Assembly: GCA_037039685.1 (NCBI GenBank)
Contig: JAWNGF010000002.1
Coordinates: 1,922,001-1,986,000 of the forward strand
Reading direction: 5' to 3'
Length of the DNA stretch: 64,000 nt
DNA from: Ceratobasidium sp. AG-K
Lineage: Eukaryota > Basidiomycota > Agaricomycetes > Cantharellales > Ceratobasidiaceae
This document shows, piece after piece, positions 46,218 to 58,021 of the stretch. The translations under genes were made by a program, and so were the position numbers. Under the pieces are notes generated by a model, which was not told the DNA's origin, searched no databases, and saw only the letters and a program-made list of their open reading frames with translations. The stretch's first letter is position 1. The number at the start of each line of letters is the position of its first letter.

Positions 46218-47180
46218 ATGGCCGACCAACTGGAAAACGTTCACGTCGTTACTTCCGCTGAACAATTCAGACATCTCCTTTCGGCTGATCTTGAACGGGT
46301 TTCGTTGTTGAATTTCTGGGCGACATGGGCGGCTCCGTGTAAGGAGATGAACGAGTTGTTATGGAACTGGCCAAGGCAAACCCACAACTCTTGACGCTGC
46401 AGGTTCGTCAGCTTGACCCAACTGCGCGGCGATAAACTACAATATTCACAGATCGAGGCCGATGCCGAGTCAAACGAGGATATCGCCGAATCATTTAACA
46501 TTGAATCAGTCCCTACATTTCTAGTACTCAAGGCAGGTACCTAGAATTATCCATGGATTCGGCGTGGTACTGACCGTAGTTCAATCAGGGCCACAATCTC
46601 TTGAGCAGGGTAGATGGCGCAGATGGACCAGCGCTCGCCGCTGCAATTAAAACACACATACGCCAACCACCTCAAGGTCTAGCTACATCGGAGAAGGTAC
46701 CCCAGATACCATCTGACGGCCCACCTGCTGCACCGGAGGAAACGACCGAAGAATTGAACGAGCGCATGCGAAACATTATGAAACAGAGCAAAATTGTCTT
46801 GTTCATGAAAGGCAGCCCCGATGCTCCCCGATGTGGATTCTCACGCCAGACGGTTGCGCTTCTAAGGGAGAATAATGTCGAATTTACCCACTTTGACATT
46901 TTGACGGATGAAAAAGTCCGCCAAGGTATGAAGATCAGTCTCTTTTTCGATATCCCTAGCTTGGATTGACTCAATGCGTGACTACCACAGGGCTAAAGGT
47001 CTTAAATAATTGGCCTACGTTTCCTCAAATAATTTTGAATGGGGAGCTAGTTGGAGGTGAGCATCAGTTGCATCGTCTTGATATGGGCATAGTACGAGGT
47101 TACTCAATTCGCTTCCAGGTTTGGATGTTTTGAAGGAATCGATCGAGTCTGGAGAGTTCCAGGAGATGATTGCAGCTTGA
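46218..47180 (+). CDS. GRX4: Monothiol glutaredoxin Grx3/Grx4 type, apparent 1-base frame break
   Basis: Cytosolic/nuclear CGFS glutaredoxins bind a [2Fe-2S] cluster and regulate iron sensing. ATG 46218 opens a thioredoxin-like domain (EQFRHLLSADLERVSLLNFW) with ATWAAPCKEMN, then IAESFNIESVPTFLVL. The glutaredoxin domain is ERMRNIMKQSKIVLFMKGSP then PRCGFSRQTVALLREN with the CGFS site, FDILTDEKVRQGLK, NWPTFPQIILNGELVGGLDV and the end EFQEMIAA, TGA at 47178-47180. At 46351-46358 the frame is lost: after MNE the conserved VVMELAKANPQ is read only if one base is added (probably a missing G), otherwise TGA follows shortly. Four introns fit in frame otherwise. Confidence 0.85.
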
Positions 47181-48115
47181 ATTCAGATGATCAATTTATT
47201 GAGACTTTGCTCGTTTTAGATACGTCAATGCTTAGCCGTGCATACAGGTTGAATGAGCGTGTAGCAGGCCTTAGCGCTTCGGCGGGCCTGTACGTCATTC
47301 TACGGGGAGTGAGGGCGAGGCTTGAGTCAGACGTCAATCTAAGACAAACCGAGTCACTCTGGCACCGCAAAAAGCGGGGTGTTGACGAGACACTCCAGGT
47401 TTTCGTTGCCGTGCCGCAGTTCCCCATTGGATCAACAGAGGCTTTATGGCTGTTGAACACCGCCATGTGGCGGAAGACGACTACCATCGGACCGGATGCA
47501 ATTTTTTCTTTCCGTCTTATAAGTCGCATCGATTGCACCTAAGCGCACGCCTTTTGCAGTCCCCCATCCTCTCTACTTTTCCTCGTTAGTCGATACAGCG
47601 CAATACACAGGGGACAGCACTCGTTCCCTTTATCTGCACACAATTTCGCCCGAAGAGCGAAACTCCGACCTCCGACTCCAGTGTCGAGAGTAAGTCAAAC
47701 ATCATTTCACTACATCCATGCTGTGCTAACTTGTACTTCGTTACCTAGGTGGTCGTCTGTTCGAGGTAAAGGGCTTTACCCTACATTGAAAACTATGGCA
47801 TATATTGACTGATTTATTCTAAACAGGCGAACCACCCTGACAGGCTTTTGCATTCAAACCAGCGAATATCTCTCTTAGTCGTTTTCCTCTTAGATTTACA
47901 CTTTCCCGGCGCACTTATTACACACCCAACCTTTTTTGCCCTCCTCGCACAGAGCGAGGAACCCCATCTTCTGACGTTCTTATACTTGCCGCATCCGCCC
48001 GCCCCGGCCCCCCCGGTGGCGGATTGATACGGTAATCGAGGAACTACTCGCACCCACTTCACTGGATTCTCACTTTTCGGAGAGCTCCTCCCAAAGGAAC
48101 TCACTTGGAAAACGA
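47181..48115. other. Glutaredoxin 3' UTR and long intron-containing leader of ODC
   Basis: No gene recognised. A likely 5' leader intron starts with GTAAGTCAAAC near 47690 and ends in TTACCTAG near 47749; a second possible intron ends TTCTAAACAG near 47827. The final 250 bp before the ODC ATG are probably leader sequence. Confidence 0.4.
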
Positions 48116-49731
48116 ATGGCACAGCCTCGGGTCCTGCGCTCTGCTCCCATTAACTTCCAGCCACCCAAGTCTTCTAACATCCCCAAGTCCCATGGCTCCT
48201 TCAACGGCGCTCCCAGCTCTTTGATGAGCGAAATCCTGTCGATTTCTCCCACCGTCTCCTACTCGGTTGACTTTTCAGCCCACTCGATTTTTGCTATCAA
48301 CCCTGCCGTGCCAGATGTCAACTTTCCTGGCTTGCCACCTCTCCATACCGGATCATGCGACGAGCTTATTCACAGCAACGTGGCTAAAGCGCTTTATGAC
48401 TTGGAAGATGAAGAACCCGACGTCGAACGCGCCTTCTTTGCCGCCGATTTGAGCAAAGTCCTGCTTCAACACGAGCGCTGGCAGCGCTGCCTCCCTGGAG
48501 TCGAGCCATTCTATGGTAAGTTCCCCTGTCTCGTACTACGCCCCATGTCTGACAAATTATTCATAGCCGTCAAGTGCAACCCCGATCCATACGTTCTCCG
48601 TCTCTTATCGGCCCTTGGTACCGGGTTCGACTGTGCATCCCATGGCGAGATCAGCCAGGTTCTCGCACTTGGCGTCAACCCGTCTCGTATTATCTTTGCC
48701 AACCCGTGCAAGGCAACCTCGTTTGTTCGCCACGCTGCCAAGGCTGGTGTGGATATGATGACCTTCGACAATCAGGACGAGCTCTTCAAAATTGCCCGTG
48801 CTCATCCCAAGGCAAAGCTTGTCGTCCGCATTCTTACCGACGACTCAAAGAGTCTTTGTCGCCTGGGCCTCAAGTTCGGTGCCCCACTCGTCACTGTTCC
48901 ACCACTGTTGGCAAAGGCAAAGGAGCTTGGCCTGGATGTGATTGGCGTTAGCTTCCACGTTGGCAGTGGTTGCTTCGATTCCAACGCGTTTGCAGACGCT
49001 GTAATGCGCGCCCGGGCTGTATTTAACATGGGCGTTGAAGCGGGGTACAACTTCAGCCTTCTCGATGTAGGCGGTGGATTTGAAGACGGAAATTTCGAGG
49101 CTACCGCTCAAGTCCTGCGCGATGCCCTGGTCCGTTATTTCCCCGACCGCAGTGGCATTCGTGTCATTGCTGAGCCTGGTCGATTTTACGTGTCCAACGC
49201 TTTTTCTTTGGCTGCGAACGTCATTGCTCGTCGTGCGCGTGCGTCTGACGATACTGGCGCCGTTGATGCCCCACAGGACAAGGAACAGCCTAGCATCATG
49301 TGTACGTCAATGTTTTTGCCGACCCAGCTTGAAATTTTCTAACTTGCCGATCAGATTACATCAATGACGGCGTATACGGCGCTTTCAACTGTATCATGTT
49401 TGATCACCAGCATGTCCATCCTTACGTCATTTCCCTCGGGAAGAACTTGACCGGACCAGTCGATCCTAATAAGATTGCTCAAGCACCATGCAGCGTCTGG
49501 GGTCCGACTTGTGATTCCATCGATTGCGTTTGTCCGATGACGACGTTGCCTGTTAATTTGGCGGTGGGTGATTGGTTAGGGTTCCGCAACATGGGAGCGT
49601 ACACCATCTGTGCTGCTAGTCAGTTCAACGGGTTTGAGAGCAGCCGAGTGCACTACACCTCTGGCGTGGGTGCCGAATCGATTGCTGTTCGTCGCGCCCT
49701 CGCTTCGCTCTCTCAATGCGTCTCTCTCTGA
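48116..49731 (+). CDS. SPE1: Ornithine decarboxylase
   Basis: PLP-dependent decarboxylation of ornithine to putrescine, the first step of polyamine synthesis, in the cytosol. ATG 48116 gives MAQPRVLRSAPINFQPP. The PLP-binding Lys is in FYAVKCNPDPYVLRLLSALG, formed across the first intron. Further motifs: GFDCASHGEI, IIFANPCKA, MMTFDNQDEL, GVSFHVGSGC, LDVGGGFEDG (phosphate loop), IRVIAEPGRFYV, YYINDGVYGAFNCIMFDH, WGPTCDSIDC with the catalytic Cys, and GDWLGFRNMGAYT. TGA is at 49729-49731. Only two introns (after FYA- near 48515 and at about 49301-49354). The first intron has no in-frame stop, so retention would give a longer protein lacking a correct active site. Confidence 0.95.
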
Positions 49732-51743
49732 TAGCTATAGAAAATGGCCGCTTTCTTTGCTTCGATATTTCTCGCTCTCGCTTGTGATGTGGGTGCCCTG
49801 TGATGTCATGGCCTAGATGATTTCCTTGATGTTTACACGCAACTGTACTCTTCACATAGCCAATACATAATTATTAGAATATAAGTGTTGGGTATTCCTT
49901 CAAGGTAGCTTGTCGCTCCGTGAAAGACTTAACACGCTTGGACGATCGACACTTGCATCATTTCACCAGTTGCAGTCGCTTGGTGCTCGCTCGCGAATAG
50001 AAGAATAATGTGACTCAGTAAATTGACAGCCAATCACGTGATGCGCCACACTCCTTTGGCGCTCCAGGCAAATAGCGCCGGGATTATGGTCTGTGTTGAG
50101 CCATCGAGCATCAAATGTTATCCCACATAAACTCCCTCGGTCAATATGATATCACGCTTTAGGCATAAACGGCATATAAACTTTATCACTGCAATCGCAA
50201 ACGGGGGTATCGGCGAAGCCCTCCCGCCCCGCTCAATAGCATGGATATTCTCGGCCTGTTGCCTGTTTGTGGACCGGGGCAATGCTCACAGCTATCCCGA
50301 GCGGAGCCCGCCCACCCGATCAATATCTTAATATGGGAGGTAGGAGACGTGTGGCACTACGCTGAGGGTCGGACGCTGCGCAGATCCCGCTTTTGATGTC
50401 ACGGTCCTAGTGAGCGGTGAAAAAGCTCTCGTGCTCAAATCGAGTCTAGTCCCAACCAATTCACGTTCAGAGTTAGAAGCAGCAAGCATGCATGTGGATA
50501 GGAACGAAACCCCATAGAAGGATGATGCTCGGAATCTCGAAGCATGGTGCCGTTTTCGGGGGCTTACGGACGCTTGATTACGGCCCTTTTGGGTTGATGG
50601 AGGGTCGCTCGACCATCTGTTCCCAGGACCGAGGGACTTGAACACGGGGGAGAAGGCTTTCTGATCCGAAGAGCGAGCGCTATGCACATTATTTTTCAGG
50701 GGAGTGGCCACCTCGCCCGTGTGTCGCAAGGCGCGCATACCGCTACAGCCTGCAACGGCTCTGTAATAAGTAAGACATATACTATAACCCAAACAAATCT
50801 TGTGTCGCGTTTCAGGACGTGGAAATTATTCCATCGGGTTCTGGGCCAGAGTTCCATCCTGGCTTGTGGTGCGAGCCTCGCGGGATATGCACGTGCAGGC
50901 GGCACCGGCTAATAGAACCGAGGAAATGTGAGAATAATTGGGCGTGAGCCAGAAGACTCATCACACGGGTTACGAGGGGTTACGGGAGCTCAATATTGCT
51001 GCTCGGTAAAACGTGGGTGGATTGTTCCCGAAATGACATGACACCACGCATATACTCACGTACGTGTGCCTGGAGTCGGTCTAAATTCGCTGGATGCCAA
51101 TAGGGGCTGACAGCTCAATACTGAGCAACAACCTGAGATCCCGAACGTCGGACCCGATTCAGCTGTCAACCGCGGCGGGAGTAGCGTGCGTCTCACGTGG
51201 CTGTCTCCAAGGTAGCCTTTGCGGCGCGGTTGACGTTTCCGAGCCGACGCCGATCATAAATCACACGAGATTTCCACGTGAGCGCCTTCCAGATTGAGCT
51301 GGCAAATCCGGCTGATGTCTTTTCCACAGGTTTCCAAGCTCCGTTTCCAACCGTTTCTCCAAACATTTGCCTCGTAACGAGCTTTCAGACGCGTCATCAC
51401 AACTTATATTCCCGACCCCTGCTTCTGCTGCGGTATTTCTTTCGGTTCCACGCGCATGGCATAAGTGGTTTCAGGCTCCCCTCCAAAGAAGCGCAGATCG
51501 AGCAGGAGTGCTCGTTTAACTCGGCCTCGACAGTACCTAACTTTCTAGGTCTCCACGCATCTGTGAATCATATTCAATTCCCCGTAGAGGGGCCCGAAAG
51601 ATCGGAGCTACCGCTTCAGCCTGCTTCCCCCATTTAACGGTATAAAGACACGTTATAGGACGGACGAGTCCTCCATTTTGCCCCTTCCCTCTTCGGCGAC
51701 AGGGCTTAACTCGACTTGGTCTTTATCTACAAGGCTGCCGCTC
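49732..51743. other. 2-kb stretch: ODC 3' UTR and long promoter of the XBP1-like gene
   Basis: No gene recognised on either strand. ATCACGTGAT (50033-50042), CTCACGTGG (near 51190) and CCACGTGAG (near 51275) share a CACGTG core. The last 150 bp contain the repeated word TTCCAGCC. A long upstream region is common for fungal developmental regulators. Confidence 0.4.
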
Positions 51744-53920
51744 ATGTCTCCGGAGATTCCCGCGGTAAGCACATGCACTGCAATATCTCGGTCTGGTGGA
51801 GAACTTAACTTCCAGCCATCCTTCCAGCCTCCCCCTTCTCGAGGCGCCCCCTCGTCGAGCATGGCTCCCGAATCCACCACTTTCCAGCCTCAACGGTATC
51901 AACCGTACTCGACTCTCCAACATCGCATCACAAAAGGTCGCTACATAACTAGCAATGATCCCAGGGGCTATGTGTAAGCGACCAGCGACGGCTTGTGCCA
52001 GCTCATCGTCACTGACATTCTTGGTTTCCTGTAGTCCTGTGTACGAATATCCTCTCAACGGTGGGCTTCTAGCTAACGTCTCAACCCAGAGCAAGTACTG
52101 AATGGTCGTGGCAATAGGGCAATGGATTATGATGGATGTAGATGACGGATACGTGCTATGGTAAGTTCCTCGACTTTCATGTGAAACAAGCGGGCTTATA
52201 TGCAACCCCAGGACCGGTATCTGGAAAGCTCTAGGAAACACTAAAGGTATGTTGCAAGTTGTGTGTTGGAGACGTCGACTCATTGTCCCGTTTAGCCGAC
52301 ATCGTTAAGATGCTCGAGTCGCAACCCGACCTTGCCCCACAGCTCAGGAGGGTTCGTGGCGGCTACCTAAAGATCCAAGGCACTTGGATGCCCTTTGAGG
52401 TGCGTTGTCCTGACCACGCCACAAGATTAATTTGATCGACAAGTCGTCGCGCACGCAGGTCGCACTCAAGCTCGCCCGTCGGGTTGCCTGGCCGATCCGC
52501 GAAGATCTAGTCCCGCTGTTTGGGTCGGTACCAGTTGCCCATCCTCAGATGCATGTCGCTGACTTGTGAAATTCTCAGGCCCACATTCCCATCCACATGC
52601 TTGTCGCCAGACCAACCCGGTTACGGGCAAGTTGTCGCTAGTTCCGGCAAGCGGAAGAGCCGGCGCACTGTTCAGCCGCCCGCCTTGCCGATTCACAACT
52701 CCCAAAACCCTCCGCGGGCACTGCCGTATCATCCGTCAGAGGCACCCATGTATGCGCAGCCCCACGTCCCTCGACGTATCTCTGGGGAAATTTCGGATCC
52801 AGGGTATGGCTATTCACTCCATGGAAGTTACCGCCCTGCGTCATCGCCGTCGTGTCCGCCATCGTCGTATGACCGGTACCATCAGGAATCTGTTCCTTAC
52901 CCCCATGCTTACCCGGAGCGTCCTAGGACTAGTTACAGGGAGGGTGCGGGGTCGCCGGTCCGTGATCGGCATTCACAGCACTCTCGGTACTCTCCATATC
53001 CCTCATCACATTCTGCCCCTCGCCGTGATTATGCCGAGCCTCGCGGAACGTATGGCTCTCGGGCGGGGGATTACGAATTCCCTAGCCAGGGCCATCCACT
53101 GCATACACGATTGTCGGATTCGAACCTGCGGCGGCCACATGATCCTCACGAGCGGTTGACGCTCCCGCCAATTTCAGCGCTGGCTCCGAACCTCCCCTCC
53201 CCCCGAGGCGCATTTACTCTACCTCCTCTGGTTACGCCGTCGGCCAACCCATTGCGAGGCAGTGCAGGAGGCTCCGACGCTCCTTTCCTCGGGCGCATGC
53301 GCCTAAATTCTGCCGACGACTCGGAAGACCGTGATATCCCTCGACCATCTGAAGCATATCTACAGCAGAGACGCTCATCTTCGGCACCTCCTCTGCACCT
53401 CGCGCCCAGCCGATACCAAGCGCCTGTGCGATCAGAAGATTACCCTCGAGATTCGCACGATACTCGGCCTTCTTGGTGTTTTAGGTCGTCCGACAGAGGC
53501 TCAGCTGAATATGACCGAGTCTCGCGTCCCGACACGCACCGGTCAGATACGTTCGCATGGTCATCTGTCCGGGGTGGGCCAGCGACATCTCCGCCCCCGT
53601 CGGCTTCGAATTCCACGCACGGCGAACTGTCTACAAACGAACACTCTCCAGTGTCCCCTCGAACTCCCTATGGTTGGGAATCGCGTGCACCTGGCCCGCC
53701 GGCTACCAGTGGTTCTACTCGGCTGAACCCACCATACGACTCATCGTCCCGCGATCCCTCGAGGTCTCCTGAAATCGCCGCTCGTGATCCTGAAGAAGGT
53801 CGCCACTCGCCTTTGGAGGCGGTCCACTGCAGCCCTAGCCACTCGCGTAAGTCTTCCGGACATGCGTCCGCCGACGTGGAGCCCGCTCAAGTTGCGCGTG
53901 CTCCCCTGCGTCCGTGGTAA
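51744..53920 (+). CDS. XBP1: KilA-N/APSES-type DNA-binding protein, Xbp1-like
   Basis: A sequence-specific DNA-binding regulator related to yeast Xbp1, a stress-induced repressor. ATG 51744 (MSPEIPAV) is followed by a short linker, optionally with an intron at 51764-51818. The DNA-binding domain is ITKGRYITSNDPRGYVPVYE, GQWIMMDVDDGYVLWTGIWK, LGNTKADIVKMLESQPDLAP, RRVRGGYLKIQGTWMPFEVA and RRVAWPIREDLVPLFGPTFP. Five introns were placed in frame in this part. From about 52630 one exon encodes a basic patch (SGKRKSRRTV) and then about 400 residues rich in Ser, Pro, Arg and Tyr, probably disordered. TAA at 53918-53920. Confidence 0.85.
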
Positions 53921-54281
53921 TATTATATGCGGAACTATTCTATTCCTTTATTTCTGTCTTATGTACGTTCCCCCGATACCAACTGGCATGCATTTCTGGA
54001 CCATTGTCATCAAGCTTGTTGTTTCATAATGCGACTTCAGTATAATCATGTTTTCATTTCTGTACCACTAGTTTTATCCAATTATGATACATATGCACTC
54101 GAGAAACTTGGCAAAGCTGAATAAGTTCTTGGAACTTAAAAGAAACTGGGACGGTGTGGCTGTGCCATTGTGGACCAGTTTCCTGAGTCGATAGGATCCA
54201 ATGAGCTCTTTTGAACTCCAACCGTTGCCGTCATCCACAAGGCGGATTGCGACCGAAGTCTGGCCTCAGCACCACCACTCC
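53921..54281. other. XBP1-like 3' UTR and phosphate transporter promoter
   Basis: Short intergenic region. An in-frame ATG at 54201 lies 81 bp before the chosen transporter start and would add 27 residues. Nothing else is seen. Confidence 0.4.
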
Positions 54282-57200
54282 ATGAAGTTCAGCAACTCTC
54301 TCAAGTTTAATGCCAATGCCGAGTGGTGGGACGAGTACCTAGCGTGCGTATTGCTTTTAAATTATTTCGCGTTGGTTGCTCAACCCATCCCCTAGCTATT
54401 CTGCCTTGAAGAAGCAAATATATACACTCGAAGCAGAGGTCCCGATCCCAGGCCAACCTCAGGATGTCGAGCGTGGCGAGAGATCTTCGCTCCTTGGAGA
54501 GCACAATCGCCGAGCAACCAACATCACATTCAAGCCATTGCTTGACGCCGAACTTGCCAAGATTGTGGTGTTTTATGAGTTGCAGGAAAAGGAGCTCCTA
54601 TACGATGTGGTGGAGCTTGAGCAACTCGTTGCAAAGACCGAGGAAGAGGGCATCAATCCCGGGAATGGTGGGGATTCCGACGACGGCAGTGACGAAGACG
54701 AAGACGAAGAAGACGCACGGAGCAACGGAGGCCTTTCCCCCATAGAACGACGTCGTTCTGGATCCCAGAGCCAGGCGAACGGCGCTCGTACTCTAGGTCA
54801 GTAGTTGCGTGTTCATTTTCTACTGTCCGACCCAAGGTTGTTGCAGCTCAATCTTTCACCGACGAGCCCGCATCTGCGACTCGGCCGGACCCCACTCCTT
54901 TGGCCCATTCTATTGTGCGGAGCGAGAATGCAGACTTGGAAGCCAGCATTGCCTCCCTTCGCGCACCCGCCTCTGGGTCTGACAGCGGAACGGCGCCTCG
55001 TTCTCCTAGCCGACGCCGCGCCAGGGCAATCAGCATGTCAGCCATTCCCCCAAAGACACCACTTGCCACGTTGATTCGACTTGTCAAACCGGCTGCTAAT
55101 TCGCCATCGCCAATGGTCGGGGAGAGTATCTGGCATTTGCGCAGTCCAGCAGCAGTCGATCTGCAAATGCTGTTCAAGCGTCGAATCACTACCGTGAGTC
55201 GTTCAAATTTCGCGTTAGGATCTGACACTTAACATGCTACGAATAGCTATATATCACCCTTACCTCGCTCAAATCCTATGTGGAGTTGAATTACACGGTA
55301 CGTACATTTGACATACAGTAAACATATTAGTTTATAGTCATCCATAATAGGGGTTTAGGAAGATTCTTAAGAAGTATGTGTGTTCGTTGCCACATTCTAC
55401 TATTCTAACCTCTTGATTTGTAGGTATGACAAGATCACATACAACGAGGTACGTGCTTCATTCTATTCGCATTCTCTTACTCAACGGTGCTGCAGCTCAA
55501 AGACGAGTACATGCACAACGTCGTGGAGAACGCCCCCCCTTTCATGCAGCCAGCCAAAGACCGCCTCAATGGTGCAATCAATCGCACTATCAATCTTTAT
55601 GCCAAGTGTGTCACCCGAGGTGACCATTCTGCTGCGATACGGCAGTTGCGCGTACACCAAAGGGAGCACGTGCGTGATTTTCTGACTTGTTGATCATCTT
55701 TACGAACGTGTCTCTTTAGATTGTATGGGAGCGAGACACTGTCTGGCGTCAAATGATTGGCAGAGAGCGTCGAGGAGAGGGTGCTGATGGGCAAGTCAAA
55801 GCGCTCGGGCTCGGGCATTCTGATTCGCAGGCCGATCCCCTATTTACCTTATTTGGACTCAAATTTACCAAGAAGAAAATTTCCTTGGTTATAGCCATCA
55901 TAACCTTCTTCGTGCTTTTAAATATACAGATAGTTGAGGGCCGGGAGGCGAATCGTTGTTTGGCAATTCTGATTTTTGCCACCGTTCTATGGGCAACCGA
56001 GGCACGATATTCATTATTCTAAACGTTACCCTTACTAAACTTCATTCTAGGCTATCCCGTTATTCATTACGTCCATGGGAGTTCCTCTGCTAGTAGTCTG
56101 CTTACGCGTGATCCGAAGCCCAGAACCAGGAAATGAACGTTTGAGTGCAGAGGACGCGACCAAGTAAGTCGCTTGCTCCTTTTGTTGCGAATTTGTTTAC
56201 CTATGAGTTCCCAAGGTATATTTTCTCGGTCATGTTCTCTCCGACCATCATGCTTTTAATTGGAGGATTCACCATTGCCTCGGCCTTGTCGAAGACTAAT
56301 ATTGATCGGGTCCTCATTACTCGTGTTCTTAGCATTGCTGGAACGCGGCCCAGTGTTGTTCTGTTGGCCTTCATGGGTGTCTCTTGCTTTGCGAGCATGT
56401 GGATCAGGTCAGTTCATGTTCATGTTAATTTTGGTGCAATTTTGATGCAGATTCTGTTCCGTTTAGTAATGTTGCGGCGCCAACTTTGTGTTTCACTTTG
56501 ATAAAGGTCCGCTCAGGCTTATTGCTACCAGGCCTTATCTAATTGCATCCTAATATTAGCCTATCCTGCGCACATTGCCTCAGGGCTCCTCCTTTGCGCC
56601 TTGCCTAATTGTAAGTTTCCTTTGGACTTACTGCTGTGGACCGGTTCAAACTTGTGCAAACAGCTTGCTATCGCTTTAGCTGCGAATATTGGAGGCCAGA
56701 GCTCTCCCATTTCGTCACCTCAGAATCTCATCACCCTCCAATACATGGATCCGCCTCTTGACTGGCTTGAGTGGTTTGCAGTCGCAATCCCCGTGTCAGC
56801 AGTTACGATCGTTTTGATCTGGCTCCTGTTACTTGCGTCTTACAAGCCGGGCTCTGCTCCTGATGGCACGGAACTCAGGATCCGGCCTATTCGACCAACC
56901 AAAGAGAAATTTACCCTGAAGCAGTACTGGGTCTCGATTGTTTGCCTGATTACCATTGCGCTTTGGTGTGTCGCTCACCAGATCGAACATGTGCTCGGTG
57001 ACATGGGCGTGATTGCAATCATTCCAATTGTTGCATTCTTCTCGACAAACGTGTTAAAGAAGGCAAGTGGCTCGTTATAGTCGAACGAGCGATCTAACGG
57101 GTCATTGCAGGAGGACTTTGAACAATTCTTGTGGACAATTGTTTTCTTGGCCATGGGTGGTATTGCATTGGGCAAAGCCGTCGTCTCGAGCGGACTTCTG

Positions 57201-57856
57201 GCCACGGTAGATGACGGTGTACGTGGATTGGTTGAGGGATTGGCGCTCTATGAAATTGTGCTAGTACTCTCATTTGTCGTTTTGGTCAGTGGTCTCATTT
57301 GACTGTTTGCTATTACACTGACTCTTCTCATTGCAGATTATTTCGACCTTTATCAGTCATACTATTGCAAGTGTGCTTCTGGTCCCAATTGCTGCGGAAG
57401 TGGGGTCCAATCTCCCAGATCCCCACCCTCGACTACTGGTGTTCATCACTGGGTTGATTTGCTCCGCGTAAGAAATTTCGATGAGTTCTCCCTCAGCGCA
57501 CGGCTAATCAAGTTGACCAGTGGTATGGGTATGCCGGTCTCTGGGTTCCCGAATCAAACCGCGTAAGTTTATTCTGCATATATGCGTCTCACCTCGCCAT
57601 TCACCGAACATAACAGGGCTACCCAGGAGGATGAGATGGGCAAGGTGTATTTATCTAATACAGACTTCTTGAAGAACGGGGTTCCTGCCAGCGTTATTGC
57701 CACAATGGTGGGTCATTAATTAATTATTCTTGGACAAGCGCTGACTGGCGATCAGGTGGTCGCTACTGTTGGTTACGGTCTCATGAGACTAGTTCTTAAG
57801 TACGTTGTTTTCTCAACTTTCCTTGCACGGCTCAACCTTAGTTTCCCAGGCTGTGA
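54282..57856 (+). CDS. SPX-domain low-affinity phosphate transporter (Pho87/Pho90/Pho91 type)
   Basis: Imports phosphate (plasma membrane) or exports it from the vacuole (Pho91); the SPX domain senses inositol pyrophosphates. The chosen start is ATG 54282, because MKFSNSLKFNANAEWWDEYL is the canonical SPX N-terminus. The SPX domain continues with AYSALKKQIYTLE, LLDAELAKIVVFYELQEKEL and, after an acidic insert, LKSYVELNYTGFRKILKKYD. About a dozen membrane segments of the DASS/SLC13 type follow, such as KKISLVIAIITFFVLLNIQI, FMGVSCFASMWISN, ALAANIGGQSSPISSPQN, LWTIVFLAMGGIALGKA and SAGMGMPVSGFPNQTA. The last short exon gives KL and TGA at 57854-57856. Around fourteen introns. Pho87, Pho90 and Pho91 cannot be told apart here. 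Confidence 0.9.
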
Positions 57857-58021
57857 TGATTTGACAAGCGCAGAATTTCAGAGTTACAGCTTCGTCGGGA
57901 ATGTCTTGTTTTCTCAGGACCAACCCGCATATCCAACGGTCATTTTCTCATTATCAGTATCAGTTTTAATATCAATGGTACAAAGGCTAGCAATATTCGT
58001 ATCAAAAAGTAGTGTCAATAG

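Noticed and set aside
47177..47542. Overlapping plus and minus ORFs of about 120 codons after glutaredoxin
   Set aside because: Neither has a recognisable motif or splice partner. The region is best explained as 3' UTR and spacer.
50328..50792. 154-codon minus-strand ORF upstream of the XBP1-like gene
   Set aside because: No domain, no codon or motif evidence; probably chance in a long promoter region.
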